A stretch of DNA of 64,000 nucleotides from CBDAPU01 sp965198875 (GCA_965198875.1 CBDAPU010000001.1:1488001-1552000), one strand, 5' to 3'. Shown: positions 18,242-27,882, counted from the first letter of the stretch. Made by a program: numbers and translations. The notes: a model not told the origin generated them from the letters alone.

Positions 18242-18432
18242 GGCAAATACCTCAGCGGCTTCGGCGTGGGTCTCTTTATGATCGGGCTTGATTGTCTCTT
18301 TTTTCTAACCATCAGGCAAACCCCTGTAAGGCAGTGCCCTGGCGCCAGGATCATTGCCGGCCCCGGTCGGTCGGACATGCTGCTATACTGGCTGCAAAGT
18401 GATGATCAAGCAAACTGCTACCGGAGTCGGCC

Positions 18433-18699
18433 ATGCCCTCATTTGATGTGGTGTCGGAAATAGACAAGCACGAACTCAGTAATGCCATTGACCAGGCCAA
18501 CAGGGAAATAGCCAACCGCTTTGACTTCAAGGGCAGTAACGCCAAAGTCGAGCAACAGGAGAACGTCCTGATCCTGATGGCGCCCAGCGAATTTCAGATC
18601 AAACAAATGAGCGATCTGCTGCACACCAAAATGGCAAAGCGGCGGATCTCAGGCAAAGCGCTGAATGTCGCCCAAAAAACTAAGGCGGCCTACTGTTAG
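18433..18699 (+). pseudogene. yajQ: Truncated YajQ family nucleotide-binding protein
   Basis: The 88 residues match the N-terminal half of YajQ: PSFDVVSEIDKHELSNAIDQ and REIANRFDFKGSNAKVEQ are diagnostic. Intact YajQ is about 160 residues; here the frame stops after KALNVAQKTKAAYC, and the second half (the repeated ferredoxin-like domain) is not found in another frame downstream. YajQ members bind nucleotides or RNA, some cyclic-di-GMP. A half protein is unlikely to function, though the first domain might still fold. Confidence 0.8.
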
Positions 18700-18799
18700 A
18701 TGATGACTTCCATGGATTAGCCTCGCTCACACCGGCATAATATCTCGCAAGTAGCAGGAGATATAACTCAGGAATGAAATGCCCCATGCTGGCTACATG

Positions 18800-19897
18800 C
18801 TAAAGCAATGTCATCTGCTGCTCCGTTTGCATCGATGTTGTTAAACCGGACACCCCCACCCCCAGCAACCTCACATCCCGTATTCCCGCATCCGTCTTCT
18901 CAAGTAACTGCGCCAGTAGCGGTTTGATCTCCACCACTTTCGAGAACGGCTTTTCCATGGTTTTACGCCGTGTTACCTGTTGAAAATCCGCATATTTGAC
19001 TTTTATCGTCAGGGTTTTCGCCGTGAGGGCTTTACTTGCAAGCGTCTTTAACGTCTCCTCTGCAAGTCCCTCCAGGTTTTCCAGCATGACGGACACATCC
19101 AGTAGGTCCTCAGGGAAAGTGGTCTCGCTACTGATGGATTTACGCGCCCGACTGTTACTGACTACACGGTGATCGATACCCCTGGCGATGTGATAAAAGT
19201 AATCGCCACTCTTGCCGAAATGAAACCGTAACTTATCAAGGCTGAGTAACTTAAGATCAGCGCCGGTGTCGATATGCAGCGCCTTCATCTTTGCCTCTGT
19301 GGCCCTGCCCACCCCATAGAACTGACCGATGGGTAACTCGGCGACAAAGGCCTCGCCCTCATCCGGGGTGATCACATAAAGCCCATCGGGTTTGTCCCTG
19401 TCAGAGGCCACTTTGGCGAGGAATTTATTATAGGAAACACCGGCCGATGCGGTTAGCTGCGTGCGGGCCTGGATCTGCGCTTTTATGGCCCGGGCAATGC
19501 GGGTCGCCGAGCCCCCATGTAGCCGAGATCGGGTCACATCAAGATAAGCCTCATCCAGTGACGGGGGCTCCACTAACTCAGTGAAACATCGAAAAACTTC
19601 CCTTATTTGCTCGGAGACTTCTCTATAATCATGAAAACGTGGCCTTAAAAAAACCGCTTGCGGGCATAACTTTGCGGCCCTGGCGGAGGGCATCGCCGAG
19701 CGCACCCCGAACTCTCTGGCCTCATAACTGCAGGCGGCCACTACCCCTCGCCTGTCGGGTGCGCCACCGACTATCACCGGTTTGCCTCGGTATTGCGGCT
19801 GATCCCGTTGCTCGACAGAGGCGTAAAAAGCGTCCATATCGATATGAATGATCTTGCGATTATCCACAATCCCATGTCTTCTGTTGATGTTTTCCAC
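18800..19897 (-). CDS. dinB: DNA polymerase IV (Y-family translesion polymerase)
   Basis: The 365-residue protein carries the Y-family catalytic motifs: IIHIDMDAFYASVEQRD with the first metal-binding Asp residues, and PSLDEAYLDVT with the SLDE acidic pair. The little-finger domain follows (ARKSISSETTF). It copies damaged DNA at the cost of fidelity. The longest frame begins with GTG at 19897; GTG at 19867 (giving VDNRKIIHID) is closer to family N-termini and is equally possible. It is divergent from the Sel1 gene, with about 95 bases between. Confidence 0.95.
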   Translation of the reverse strand: MENINRRHGIVDNRKIIHIDMDAFYASVEQRDQPQYRGKPVIVGGAPDRRGVVAACSYEAREFGVRSAMPSARAAKLCPQAVFLRPRFHDYREVSEQIREVFRCFTELVEPPSLDEAYLDVTRSRLHGGSATRIARAIKAQIQARTQLTASAGVSYNKFLAKVASDRDKPDGLYVITPDEGEAFVAELPIGQFYGVGRATEAKMKALHIDTGADLKLLSLDKLRFHFGKSGDYFYHIARGIDHRVVSNSRARKSISSETTFPEDLLDVSVMLENLEGLAEETLKTLASKALTAKTLTIKVKYADFQQVTRRKTMEKPFSKVVEIKPLLAQLLEKTDAGIRDVRLLGVGVSGLTTSMQTEQQMTLL

Positions 19898-19991
19898 TAC
19901 AATTCTACGCCATTTTACATGTTATATTTATTCACTATCATTCCAGAAAGCGGGATACGGATCTCGCAAAACGATCAAACAAGGGGGTTAT

Positions 19992-22900
19992 ATGACGCCG
20001 GGCCGGTATTGTTATCTCATTGTTCTTGCCATCTTCATCACGCACGCCACCAGGGCTGACGTCAACGTAGCGAATAGTGCGCTCTCCCGTGGTGATTTTG
20101 CGATCGCCGCCAATGAGTTTAAGCGTCTTGCCGAGGCGGGTGATCCCAGGGCGCAGGCGCATTTGGGTTACCTGTACTACGTGGGTGAAGGTGTTGAGCA
20201 AAACTATGCCGAGGCGGTGAAGTGGTATCAAAAAGCCGCCGCACAAGGCGATGCGGACGCCCAGTATAACCTGGCTGTTGCACATGCCTTCGGCGAAGGA
20301 CTTGAGCAGGATTATAAAGAAGCCGCCCGTTGGTATAGACGTGCCGCTGAGCAGGGACACGCAATAGCCCAGTACAGCTTAGGTATTTCCTATGCCTACG
20401 GAGAGGGCGTTGAACAAGATGCAAAAGAAGCCGCTGGCTGGTTTCAAAAATCCGCAGAGCAGGGATACGTCCGCGCACAGGTGTTATTGGCAAGCCTGTA
20501 TCACACCGGTGATGGCCTCGAGCAGGACTACGATGAGGCGGCGAAGTGGTATCGTATTGCGGCTGATAGCGGTAACGCCACCGCACAATTTAATTTAGGG
20601 GCGATGTATCGCTCCGGCAAGGGCGTAACACAGGATTATAACCAGGCGATGCGCTGGTATCGCCTGGCCGCTGATCAGGGTTATGCCATGGCTCAAAATG
20701 AACTGGCTGTCCTGGAAAGATCCTCTGTCGGCGCCGTGGCGAGAAAAACGGCGACAGAGAAGACAACAAAAGCGCCAGCAACACCATCGGCTCAAACAGC
20801 CCACAAAGACACAGAAGAGACGCAAGCCCCCTTATCTGGCGTTGATAACTCTGAGCTTCCATCACCTGAAAAGAAGATCAACACCATCAGCATAGACCCT
20901 GCCGGGGAAACAGCAACGGCAACAACACAGGAGAGCCCTGCTGGCGAGAGGGCAGCAAACGGGACTGAGGATAAAAAGAAAAGGGGCGGCATTCGCGGTT
21001 TTTTCAGCGGCTTGTTCAAAGGGAAAGGGAAAGAAACCGAACCCCTCTCCGACACCCATGAAACCCCGGATGTGGCAAAAGCAGAAAACGCAGAAACCTT
21101 AAAAGAAGAGGGAGCCGTCGGGCCTTCTGTGGAGCAAGCGGCAATCAGCGAGGCGGATGGTGAGATGTTGACCGATGTTATGGATGCAACGGAGAAGGCC
21201 CCGGATGCAGACTTCACTGATACCGCCAGTGAAGTTGCTATCCTCCCGCAAGAGGACGGGGGCGATGATAACGCATCTCCTGCCTGGGCCCGCACCGAGC
21301 ATGATGTCATCTATGCGAAGGATGATGAGAAAGAGAAAAGCCCCGGCCCTGTCCGTGGTTTTTTCAGCAAACTATTTTCGAAAGATAAAGAAGCCGAAGT
21401 TGCGGATAGAGAGGCCACTGGTGATGGCATCGGGGAAGAGCCGATCCTTGCCGCTGAAAACGCCCGCTCACGGGAAGATCCCGCATCCACTGAGATACAG
21501 ACCAAAGAGATGATGGCCGAGGAAGCAGCAGACGGGGTAGATGAGTCCGATGCACAAAAAACCGAAGATAAGAGAAGCGGCGCCCATCACCTGCACGATC
21601 GCAAGGCCAAACAGGTAGCCATTGAAGCAACCCCTGAGAGCATCGAGGAGGCTATTGAAGAGGCAGATAACACCTCTGTTGCAAGGGCCGATCAACCACC
21701 ATCGATCGTTGAAGAGCGTGAACCTGGCTCTGACCATTACGAGGCGATGGAGACGGAGCTCATCGATAAGGCATTATTATTAGAGGAGACGGCGGAAGAG
21801 GCCGATGAAGAGCCTGAAAAGAAACAAGGATTTTTTGCCCGATTATTCGGCGCTAGAGATAAGAAAGAGGCCGAGGGAAACATCACCACATCCGCAAGCG
21901 CAACGGCTAAAAAAGAAAAAACGATTGTAGCCGGGGATGAGCGCACCCAAGAGGGGCAATTTTATGCCGACCCGGAAGAGATCGAGGCGGGAATGCAGGC
22001 GCTGGAGAGCCTTGATTATTCGGCCGCATACAACATGTTCCGCTCCCTTGCGGTGCAGGGAGACGCCCTCGCCCAATATCAGTTAGGCGCACTCTATCAC
22101 CAGGGTTTAGGCGCTACCCCGGACCTGGCGGAAGCGTCCAGATGGTATGGCCGTGCGGCCGAGCGTGGTGACGCCAACGCCCAGTACAGTCTTGGCAACA
22201 TGTATCTCATGGGGGAAGGTGTTGGGCAAGATGACGCCAAGGCCGCTTACTGGTATGAAAAAGCCGCTAACCAGGGGCATGCCGCCGCGAAAGATAATCT
22301 CGCCAGTCTGCAACGGATCAGCAAAGTCAAAGCCGAACAGGAGCTGAAAAAAGAGGCGATGGCGGCCGAGCTTGAGCAAAGACAGCAAGAACTATCCGAT
22401 GAGAAGGTAGCGAGTGCGTCAACGGAGAAGAGGAGAGGCTTCTCTAAGGGATTATTCGGCGCAGATGAGGATCCCAAAGACAGCGTAGCAGATCAAGCCC
22501 CGGTTGATATTGAAGATGAGGCGCCGAGATCTGATCCCCCCGCCACATCGGAAGATACGAAAGGGGGCTTTTTCTCGCGCCTGTTTGGCGGCACAAAAGA
22601 GAGCCAGGCGCCGACTGATGAGGTGCGATCAAGTAGCGCCTCCATGGAGGGGGCCGATGTTGAAGATGCAAAACCAGCTACCGAGACGGCCACAGATAAA
22701 ACCCGGCTGGCCGGTGTGCATGATCCCCGGCAGAGCAAGACGAAGCGAAGTGATGTTGTCTTTGATCCGCTGGAACGTTCAGGCGCCATATCAAATTACG
22801 AACTGGGCATGGCCTATTCACTGGGTGACGGGGTTGAGCAAAATCATCTCAAGGCATTTGAGCATTTCAGTCAATCGGCGGAGCAGGGATACGCAGCGGC

Positions 22901-23219
22901 TCAATACAAACTGGGCATAGCCTATGCCTATGGGGAAGGTGTTGACAAGGACGCCTCCAAAGCGGCCAGGTGGTATACAAAAGCGGCCGAGCAGGGCCAT
23001 GTCATCGCACAAAGAAACTTAGGCGTACTGTATCTTAATGGAGACGGGGTTGAGCAGAACAAACCCCTGGCGCTGGCATGGTATAGCTTGCTTGCAGAGA
23101 GCGGAAACCGGATGGATACCCATCGGCGAGATGCGTTATCGGCAACATTATCGCCAGCCGAGATCGATGAGGCCGAAAGATTAAAAAATCAGCTACAAGG
23201 GCAACTGGCGCCATTGTAG
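19992..23219 (+). CDS. Very large Sel1-repeat protein with repeated GFFxxLF motifs
   Basis: From the ATG at 19992 (AAGGGGG ribosome-binding site) the protein is 1075 residues with a signal peptide MTPGRYCYLIVLAIFITHATRA. It has about six Sel1 (TPR-like) repeats near the N-terminus, two in the middle (about 690-770) and three near the C-terminus, all of the AQYxLGxxYxxGEGVxQD type. The linkers are acidic, low-complexity and lysine/glutamate-rich. Within them a short amphipathic motif recurs five times (near residues 332, 452, 613, 816, 859): forms such as GFFSGLFKG, GFFSKLFSK, GFFARLFGA and GFFSRLFGG. Sel1 repeats are protein-binding scaffolds. The earlier frame start at 19848 overlaps dinB and was rejected. 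Confidence 0.85.
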   Translation: MTPGRYCYLIVLAIFITHATRADVNVANSALSRGDFAIAANEFKRLAEAGDPRAQAHLGYLYYVGEGVEQNYAEAVKWYQKAAAQGDADAQYNLAVAHAFGEGLEQDYKEAARWYRRAAEQGHAIAQYSLGISYAYGEGVEQDAKEAAGWFQKSAEQGYVRAQVLLASLYHTGDGLEQDYDEAAKWYRIAADSGNATAQFNLGAMYRSGKGVTQDYNQAMRWYRLAADQGYAMAQNELAVLERSSVGAVARKTATEKTTKAPATPSAQTAHKDTEETQAPLSGVDNSELPSPEKKINTISIDPAGETATATTQESPAGERAANGTEDKKKRGGIRGFFSGLFKGKGKETEPLSDTHETPDVAKAENAETLKEEGAVGPSVEQAAISEADGEMLTDVMDATEKAPDADFTDTASEVAILPQEDGGDDNASPAWARTEHDVIYAKDDEKEKSPGPVRGFFSKLFSKDKEAEVADREATGDGIGEEPILAAENARSREDPASTEIQTKEMMAEEAADGVDESDAQKTEDKRSGAHHLHDRKAKQVAIEATPESIEEAIEEADNTSVARADQPPSIVEEREPGSDHYEAMETELIDKALLLEETAEEADEEPEKKQGFFARLFGARDKKEAEGNITTSASATAKKEKTIVAGDERTQEGQFYADPEEIEAGMQALESLDYSAAYNMFRSLAVQGDALAQYQLGALYHQGLGATPDLAEASRWYGRAAERGDANAQYSLGNMYLMGEGVGQDDAKAAYWYEKAANQGHAAAKDNLASLQRISKVKAEQELKKEAMAAELEQRQQELSDEKVASASTEKRRGFSKGLFGADEDPKDSVADQAPVDIEDEAPRSDPPATSEDTKGGFFSRLFGGTKESQAPTDEVRSSSASMEGADVEDAKPATETATDKTRLAGVHDPRQSKTKRSDVVFDPLERSGAISNYELGMAYSLGDGVEQNHLKAFEHFSQSAEQGYAAAQYKLGIAYAYGEGVDKDASKAARWYTKAAEQGHVIAQRNLGVLYLNGDGVEQNKPLALAWYSLLAESGNRMDTHRRDALSATLSPAEIDEAERLKNQLQGQLAPL

Positions 23220-23258
23220 GGGAGAGTACATCGCATCATTCGTCTTGAGTGGCGGCGG

Positions 23259-23320
23259 CAACAACATCAACATCAACATCAACATCAACAACATCAACAA
23301 CATCAACAACATCAACAAAC
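23259..23320. repeat. CAACAT/CAACAACAT microsatellite
   Basis: About 60 bases are built from CAA and CAT triplets, first as CAACAT units and then as CAACAACAT units. The unit length is a multiple of three. It lies just after the Sel1 gene stop, outside the coding region. Confidence 0.9.
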
Positions 23321-23493
23321 CGCCTTGCATATTATCTGCCGTGATCATGGACGTGCATGATGCTCGGTCACTGCCGCCACTCACCCCATCCCTTCGGGCG
23401 CATCTCACTTTGGGGAACCGGGCGGAACTTCCCGTCCTTCAGGTTTATAAACGCCATGCCCCTGCCATTTGTGAGTTAAGAGGAAGGGCGGAG

Positions 23494-23517
23494 AAGGGCG
23501 CTGCCAGCGGCGCCCTT
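23494..23517 (-). terminator. Probable terminator after radA
   Basis: AAGGGCGC (23494-23501) and GCGCCCTT (23510-23517) form a perfect 8-bp GC-rich stem with an 8-base loop, 4 bases beyond the radA stop. The T-run after it is poor on the minus strand, so it may work with other factors. Confidence 0.5.
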
Positions 23518-23521
23518 GGGG

Positions 23522-24907
23522 TCAATCCATCGGCTCCAGGGCCTGTATTGCAGCGGCCAGATTTTTAACGGCGAACACCTCCATGCCCGTCATCTTTTGT
23601 TTGGGGTTGTTGGCAATGGGGATAATGGCCTTCTTAAAACCATGTTTCTTCGCTTCTTTTAATCGCGCCTGACCATCGGCTACGGGTCGTATTTCACCTG
23701 ATAATCCCACTTCACCAAACACCACCAGCTCGTTACTCAATGGACGGTTTTGCAAACTGGATAATATCGCCATCAGGATGGCGAGATCAGCGGCAGTCTC
23801 CGCTAACTTCACCCCGCCGACGATATTGAGATAGATATCCTGATCATAGGTGGCAATGCCCCCATGCCGATGCAAAACAGCCAGCAACATGGACAGGCGA
23901 TTTTGCTCCAGCCCGACTGTGATCCGTCTGGGTTGGGCCATGTGTGTGTTATCTACCAGGGCCTGCACTTCCAATAACAATGGCCGACTGCCCTGACGGC
24001 TCACCAGGATCACTGTGCCGGGCACCTGCTGTTCATGACGGGCCAGAAATATCGCCGAGGGGTGGGTGATCTCACGCAGCCCCTTATCCGTCATCGCAAA
24101 CACACCCAGCTCATTCACGGCGCCATACCTGTTCTTCACTGAACGGATCATGCGGTAGCGGCTGTTGTTGTCTCCTTCAAAATACAACACCGTATCAACC
24201 ATGTGCTCAAGGACACGGGGCCCCGCCAATGCCCCCTCTTTGGTCACATGCCCTACGAGAAACACTGTCGTCCCGGTGTGTTTGGCAAAACGCACAAGCT
24301 GCGCTGTGCTCTCACGAACTTGCGCCACTGCACCGGGAGCGGATTGTAATGACGCCGAGAAAACCGTCTGGATGGAATCAATCACCAACACCTGCGGTGC
24401 GTGTTTTCCGGTAACAGAAAAAATGCGCTCCAACTGATTTTCAGCCAACACAAATAACGCTTTCCGATCCAGAGCTAACCGGCCTGCACGCAAACCAATC
24501 TGCCCAATCGACTCCTCCCCGGTGACATACAGGGTGCTGACTGTCTCTTTACTCGAGAGCGAGGCGAGGATCTGGATCAACAATGTGGATTTACCAATGC
24601 CCGGATCCCCCCCGATTAACACCACGGAGCCGCCGACAATCCCCCCACCTAGAGCCCGATCAAACTCAGAGAAACCGCTTGATAGGCGGCGCTGTTGTTC
24701 GGCTCTCACTTCATCCAGCTTTCTGATCACAGCCGGTGTGGCGACATGGGACTGAAACCGGGAAGCGGTGGCGGGGCGATCATCAATGGTCACTTCCGTC
24801 AAGGCATTCCAGGCATGGCAATCCGGGCACTGACCACTCCACTTGGGCGATATACCACCGCATTCATGACACTGATATCGGGTTTTAACCTTACTCGCCA
24901 CGTTCAA
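23522..24907 (-). CDS. radA: DNA repair protein RadA
   Basis: The 461-residue protein has the full RadA layout: N-terminal C4 zinc finger (CHECGGISPKWSGQCPDC), RecA-like ATPase with Walker A GGDPGIGKSTLL, the RadA-specific KNRYG motif, and a C-terminal Lon-protease-like domain (GEVGLSGEIRPV). It is a DnaB-type helicase that promotes branch migration in recombination. It starts with TTG at 24907 (or GTG at 24901), overlapping the alr stop by 17 or 11 bases, so it is coupled to alr and dnaB. Confidence 0.96.
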   Translation of the reverse strand: MNVASKVKTRYQCHECGGISPKWSGQCPDCHAWNALTEVTIDDRPATASRFQSHVATPAVIRKLDEVRAEQQRRLSSGFSEFDRALGGGIVGGSVVLIGGDPGIGKSTLLIQILASLSSKETVSTLYVTGEESIGQIGLRAGRLALDRKALFVLAENQLERIFSVTGKHAPQVLVIDSIQTVFSASLQSAPGAVAQVRESTAQLVRFAKHTGTTVFLVGHVTKEGALAGPRVLEHMVDTVLYFEGDNNSRYRMIRSVKNRYGAVNELGVFAMTDKGLREITHPSAIFLARHEQQVPGTVILVSRQGSRPLLLEVQALVDNTHMAQPRRITVGLEQNRLSMLLAVLHRHGGIATYDQDIYLNIVGGVKLAETAADLAILMAILSSLQNRPLSNELVVFGEVGLSGEIRPVADGQARLKEAKKHGFKKAIIPIANNPKQKMTGMEVFAVKNLAAAIQALEPMD

Positions 24908-25973
24908 TAAAGCTCAGCCGCTTATGCACACCGCATAATAATTCATAAGGCACTGTGCCTGCATGTCCGGCTATCTCGGCAACGGGTAGGTCCTTGCCCC
25001 AGATCAACACCGGCTCGCCGACTTTGGCGTCAGGGTATTCACGTAAATCCACGGTGATCATATCCATTGATGATTTACCGATCAGCCGGCATCGTTTTCC
25101 GTTGACTAGAACCGGCGTGCCTGAGGTTGCATGACGTGGAAAACCATCGCCGTAGCCTGCCGCAACAATACCGATGGGCATGTCCTCGGGGCAACGCCAG
25201 CTTGCCCCGTAGCCAACCGGCTCACCCCGTTTTAGTTGTCTAACACAAATGAGCGCCGACTCCAGAGACATGACCGGTTTCAGGCCGCACTCAGCGGCCG
25301 TTTTATTATCGATGGGAGAGACGCCATACAACATCAACCCCGGTCTTACCCAGTCTGAGCAGGCCGCCCCCCAGGCAATGACGCCGGCGGAATTGGCCAG
25401 AGAGGTCTCTCCCTGATATCCACTGATGATGTCTGCAAATAAGGCGATCTGCTCTTTGGTCATGGGGCTATCCGGCTCGTTCGCCATCGCCAGGTGCGAC
25501 ATCAGGCGGATATGCGGGGCGATCGGGGCCAGGCTCTTCAACTGCAACAGGGCGTTATCTACCTCGGCGGGTGCGAACCCCAATCGATGCATACCGCTGT
25601 CAACTTTCAACCAGACATGAACCGGTCCGGCAATCACGGCATTCTTGAGCAGGTTTATCTGCTGTTGATGATGGATCACCATATCCAGGCGCAAGTCTTC
25701 AATCGCCGGTAACTCATCAGCGGCGTAGGGCCCTTCCAGCAAGAGGATTTTCTGCCTGGCGCCCGCCTGCCTGAGCGCTTGCGCCTCTTCAAGACAGGCC
25801 ACGCCAAAACCATCAACATCCGCCAAGGCATTCGCTACCCTGGATAGACCATGCCCATAGGCGTCCGCCTTGACTATGGCCAGGACTTTGCTGCGGGGTG
25901 CATGAAGACGAGTTCTTGATAAATTATGGCGTAATGCTTCAAGGTCGATAATCACCCTGGCGGGACGGGTCAT
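24891..25973 (-). CDS. alr: Alanine racemase
   Basis: The 360-residue fold type III PLP enzyme interconverts L- and D-alanine for peptidoglycan. The PLP lysine motif is VKADAYGHGL near residue 34, and the catalytic-tyrosine region reads PVGYGASWRCPED. GLMLYGVSP is also conserved. It overlaps dnaB by 4 bases (ATGA) and radA by 17, within the rpsF-radA block. Confidence 0.96.
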   Translation of the reverse strand: MTRPARVIIDLEALRHNLSRTRLHAPRSKVLAIVKADAYGHGLSRVANALADVDGFGVACLEEAQALRQAGARQKILLLEGPYAADELPAIEDLRLDMVIHHQQQINLLKNAVIAGPVHVWLKVDSGMHRLGFAPAEVDNALLQLKSLAPIAPHIRLMSHLAMANEPDSPMTKEQIALFADIISGYQGETSLANSAGVIAWGAACSDWVRPGLMLYGVSPIDNKTAAECGLKPVMSLESALICVRQLKRGEPVGYGASWRCPEDMPIGIVAAGYGDGFPRHATSGTPVLVNGKRCRLIGKSSMDMITVDLREYPDAKVGEPVLIWGKDLPVAEIAGHAGTVPYELLCGVHKRLSFIERGE

Positions 25974-27364
25974 CCATCTCTGCCCATCATGAAGGCTTGC
26001 TCGGCGATATAATTTTCAAAGCGCGTGTATTGCCCAAGAAAGGTGAGTTTCACCGTGCCAATCGGCCCGTTACGTTGTTTGCCAATGATCACCTCGGCTA
26101 TGCCTTTATCTGCGCTGTCTTCATCATAGACCTCATCCCGGTAAATAAAGACGATGACGTCAGCGTCTTGTTCAATGGCGCCGGACTCACGCAGATCCGA
26201 CATCACCGGTCGCTTGTCCGGTCGTTGCTCAAGGGCCCGGTTTAATTGCGATAAGGCCACCACCGGCACATTTAACTCTTTCGCCATGGCCTTTAATGAG
26301 CGCGAGATCTCGGAGATCTCCGTGGCGCGGTTCTCGGCGGTGCCCGGGATATGCATCAGTTGAAGATAGTCAATGATGATCATGTCCAGCTTGTGCTCCC
26401 GTGAAATGCGGCGGCATCTGGCGCGCAATTCCGCCGGGGTCAATGCCGGTGTGTCATCGATGAACAGTTTCGCATCCTGAAATATTTTAACGGCGGAGGT
26501 TAGTCGCGGCCAATCATCATTATGCAGTTTCCCCGTGCGTACTTTATGTTGATCAACCCGACCGAGGGATGACATCATACGCATGGCCAGTTGCTCACCC
26601 GGCATCTCCATGCTGAACACGACCACTGATAATTGCGCCTTGATCGCAGCATGTTCAGCCACATTGATAGCAAATGCAGTTTTTCCCATAGACGGCCGAC
26701 CGGCCACGATGATGAGATCAGCGGCCTGCAGGCCCGCCGTGCGTTCGTCAAAATCATCAAAACCCGTGGCCACGCCAGTAATGGGGTTTTGTTTTTGATA
26801 TAGCTCATCGGCGCGATCCAGGGCATTGGCCAGCAAGTCCTGAATGTTTTTATAATTGCGCTTGCCGCGTGTTTCCTGCTCGGCAATTTCAAACACCGCC
26901 TGCTCGGCAAAGTCCAGGATCTCATCGCTACTTTGCCCCATGGGATTGAACACCGCCTCGCCGATCTTGGTTGTTGCCGAGATGAGTTGCCTAAGCACGG
27001 AACGTTTCCTGACGATATCAGCATAACTGGCTATGTTGCTGGCGCTGGGCGTGTTCTCGGCAACATCAGATAAGTAAGCCAATCCGCCTGCCTGATCCAA
27101 TTCCTGATGTGATTCCAGCCACTCCGCCACAGTGACCAAATCAAACGGCTTTCCCTGTGCATCCAGGGCGCTGATCGCATTGAAGATGAGTTTATGATCC
27201 TGCCGGTAAAAATCATCAGCGACTATGCGCTCAACGATTTTAATCAGGGCGTCCTTATCCAGGAGAAGCCCGCCTAAAACGGCCTGCTCAGCTTCTATGG
27301 AATGCGGCGGGATCTTGAGGGCTCTTGTTTCTGCATCCGCTACGGTATAGGCAGTCTCGACCAT
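25970..27364 (-). CDS. dnaB: Replicative DNA helicase DnaB
   Basis: From the ATG at 27364 the protein is 464 residues, normal for DnaB. The N-terminal helical domain begins PPHSIEAEQAVLGGLLLD; the RecA-like domain has Walker A AGRPSMGKTAFAIN and the SQLNRALEQR and DLRESGAIEQDADV motifs. The frame extends to a TTG at 27406 overlapping rplI, but the ATG gives the family-typical start. It unwinds DNA at the fork as a hexamer. The rplI-dnaB-alr arrangement is conserved in gammaproteobacteria. Confidence 0.97.
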   Translation of the reverse strand: MVETAYTVADAETRALKIPPHSIEAEQAVLGGLLLDKDALIKIVERIVADDFYRQDHKLIFNAISALDAQGKPFDLVTVAEWLESHQELDQAGGLAYLSDVAENTPSASNIASYADIVRKRSVLRQLISATTKIGEAVFNPMGQSSDEILDFAEQAVFEIAEQETRGKRNYKNIQDLLANALDRADELYQKQNPITGVATGFDDFDERTAGLQAADLIIVAGRPSMGKTAFAINVAEHAAIKAQLSVVVFSMEMPGEQLAMRMMSSLGRVDQHKVRTGKLHNDDWPRLTSAVKIFQDAKLFIDDTPALTPAELRARCRRISREHKLDMIIIDYLQLMHIPGTAENRATEISEISRSLKAMAKELNVPVVALSQLNRALEQRPDKRPVMSDLRESGAIEQDADVIVFIYRDEVYDEDSADKGIAEVIIGKQRNGPIGTVKLTFLGQYTRFENYIAEQAFMMGRDG

Positions 27365-27386
27365 GGCATTTTCAAACCGGCGGGTT

Positions 27387-27839
27387 TTAGGGATCCTCAG
27401 CTTCAATGATCAATGTAATCTGCACATCCACATCGGCATGCAAATGCAGATCCACCTGATATTCACCCACCATCCTCAAAGGACCACTGGATAATCTGAC
27501 CTCGTGTTTGGATATGTCAACGCCCGCTGTCGTCACGGCATCGGCGATATCTGAAGCACCCACCGAGCCAAACAACTTGCCCTCAGAGCCGGCTTTTCGG
27601 GCGAGGGTGATCGTAAATTCGCTGAGTTCCTCAGCACGCCTCTTAGCGACGGCCAGGGCGTCCTGTTGGGCCTTTTCCAGCTCGACCCGCAAGGATTCGA
27701 ACTTCTCGATGTTCTCCGCCGTGGCTGGCACGGCCTTGCCATGAGGGATAAGAAAGTTCCTGCCATACCCGGGTTTCACCCTGACCTGCTCCCCCAAATC
27801 CCCCAGTTTCCTGATCTTCTCAAGTAATATTATTTCCAT
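27387..27839 (-). CDS. rplI: Ribosomal protein bL9
   Basis: The 150-residue protein has the bL9 N-terminal domain (MEIILLEKIRKLGDLGEQVRVKPGYGRNFLIPHGKA), the long connecting helix and the C-terminal domain with KLFGSVGASDIADAV. It binds 23S rRNA at the base of the L1 stalk. It lies in the usual position between the DUF2232 gene and dnaB. Confidence 0.98.
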   Translation of the reverse strand: MEIILLEKIRKLGDLGEQVRVKPGYGRNFLIPHGKAVPATAENIEKFESLRVELEKAQQDALAVAKRRAEELSEFTITLARKAGSEGKLFGSVGASDIADAVTTAGVDISKHEVRLSSGPLRMVGEYQVDLHLHADVDVQITLIIEAEDP

Positions 27840-27882
27840 CTTTACACCTCGCCGTTGATGAGCAAATCATACCACAGTGCCG

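Larger units (their letters stand above)
23220..23521. other. Intergenic region with a trinucleotide repeat
   Basis: This 302-base gap between the convergent Sel1 and radA genes contains an AAC/ATC repeat tract and a terminator-like hairpin, annotated separately. No gene is supported: an ORF through the repeat would encode only Asn/Ile runs. Confidence 0.5.

Noticed and set aside
17331..18281. Long open frame (316 codons) on the plus strand across the ankyrin gene, and two shorter ones with repeated CKQRADH units
   Set aside because: They are mirror images of the ankyrin repeats; the minus-strand gene has a signal peptide, start and true ankyrin motifs, and the plus frames have none.
20792..21310. 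172-codon open frame antisense to the Sel1 gene
   Set aside because: Low-complexity Ser/Ala-rich product caused by the acidic linkers on the coding strand; no ribosome-binding site or domain.
23259..23320. Repeat tract considered as a CRISPR array
   Set aside because: Units are 6-9 bases without unique spacers, and no cas gene is in the window.
23245..23568. 107-codon frame through the CAACAT repeat
   Set aside because: It encodes only Asn/Ile repeats followed by sequence antisense to radA; no ribosome-binding site.
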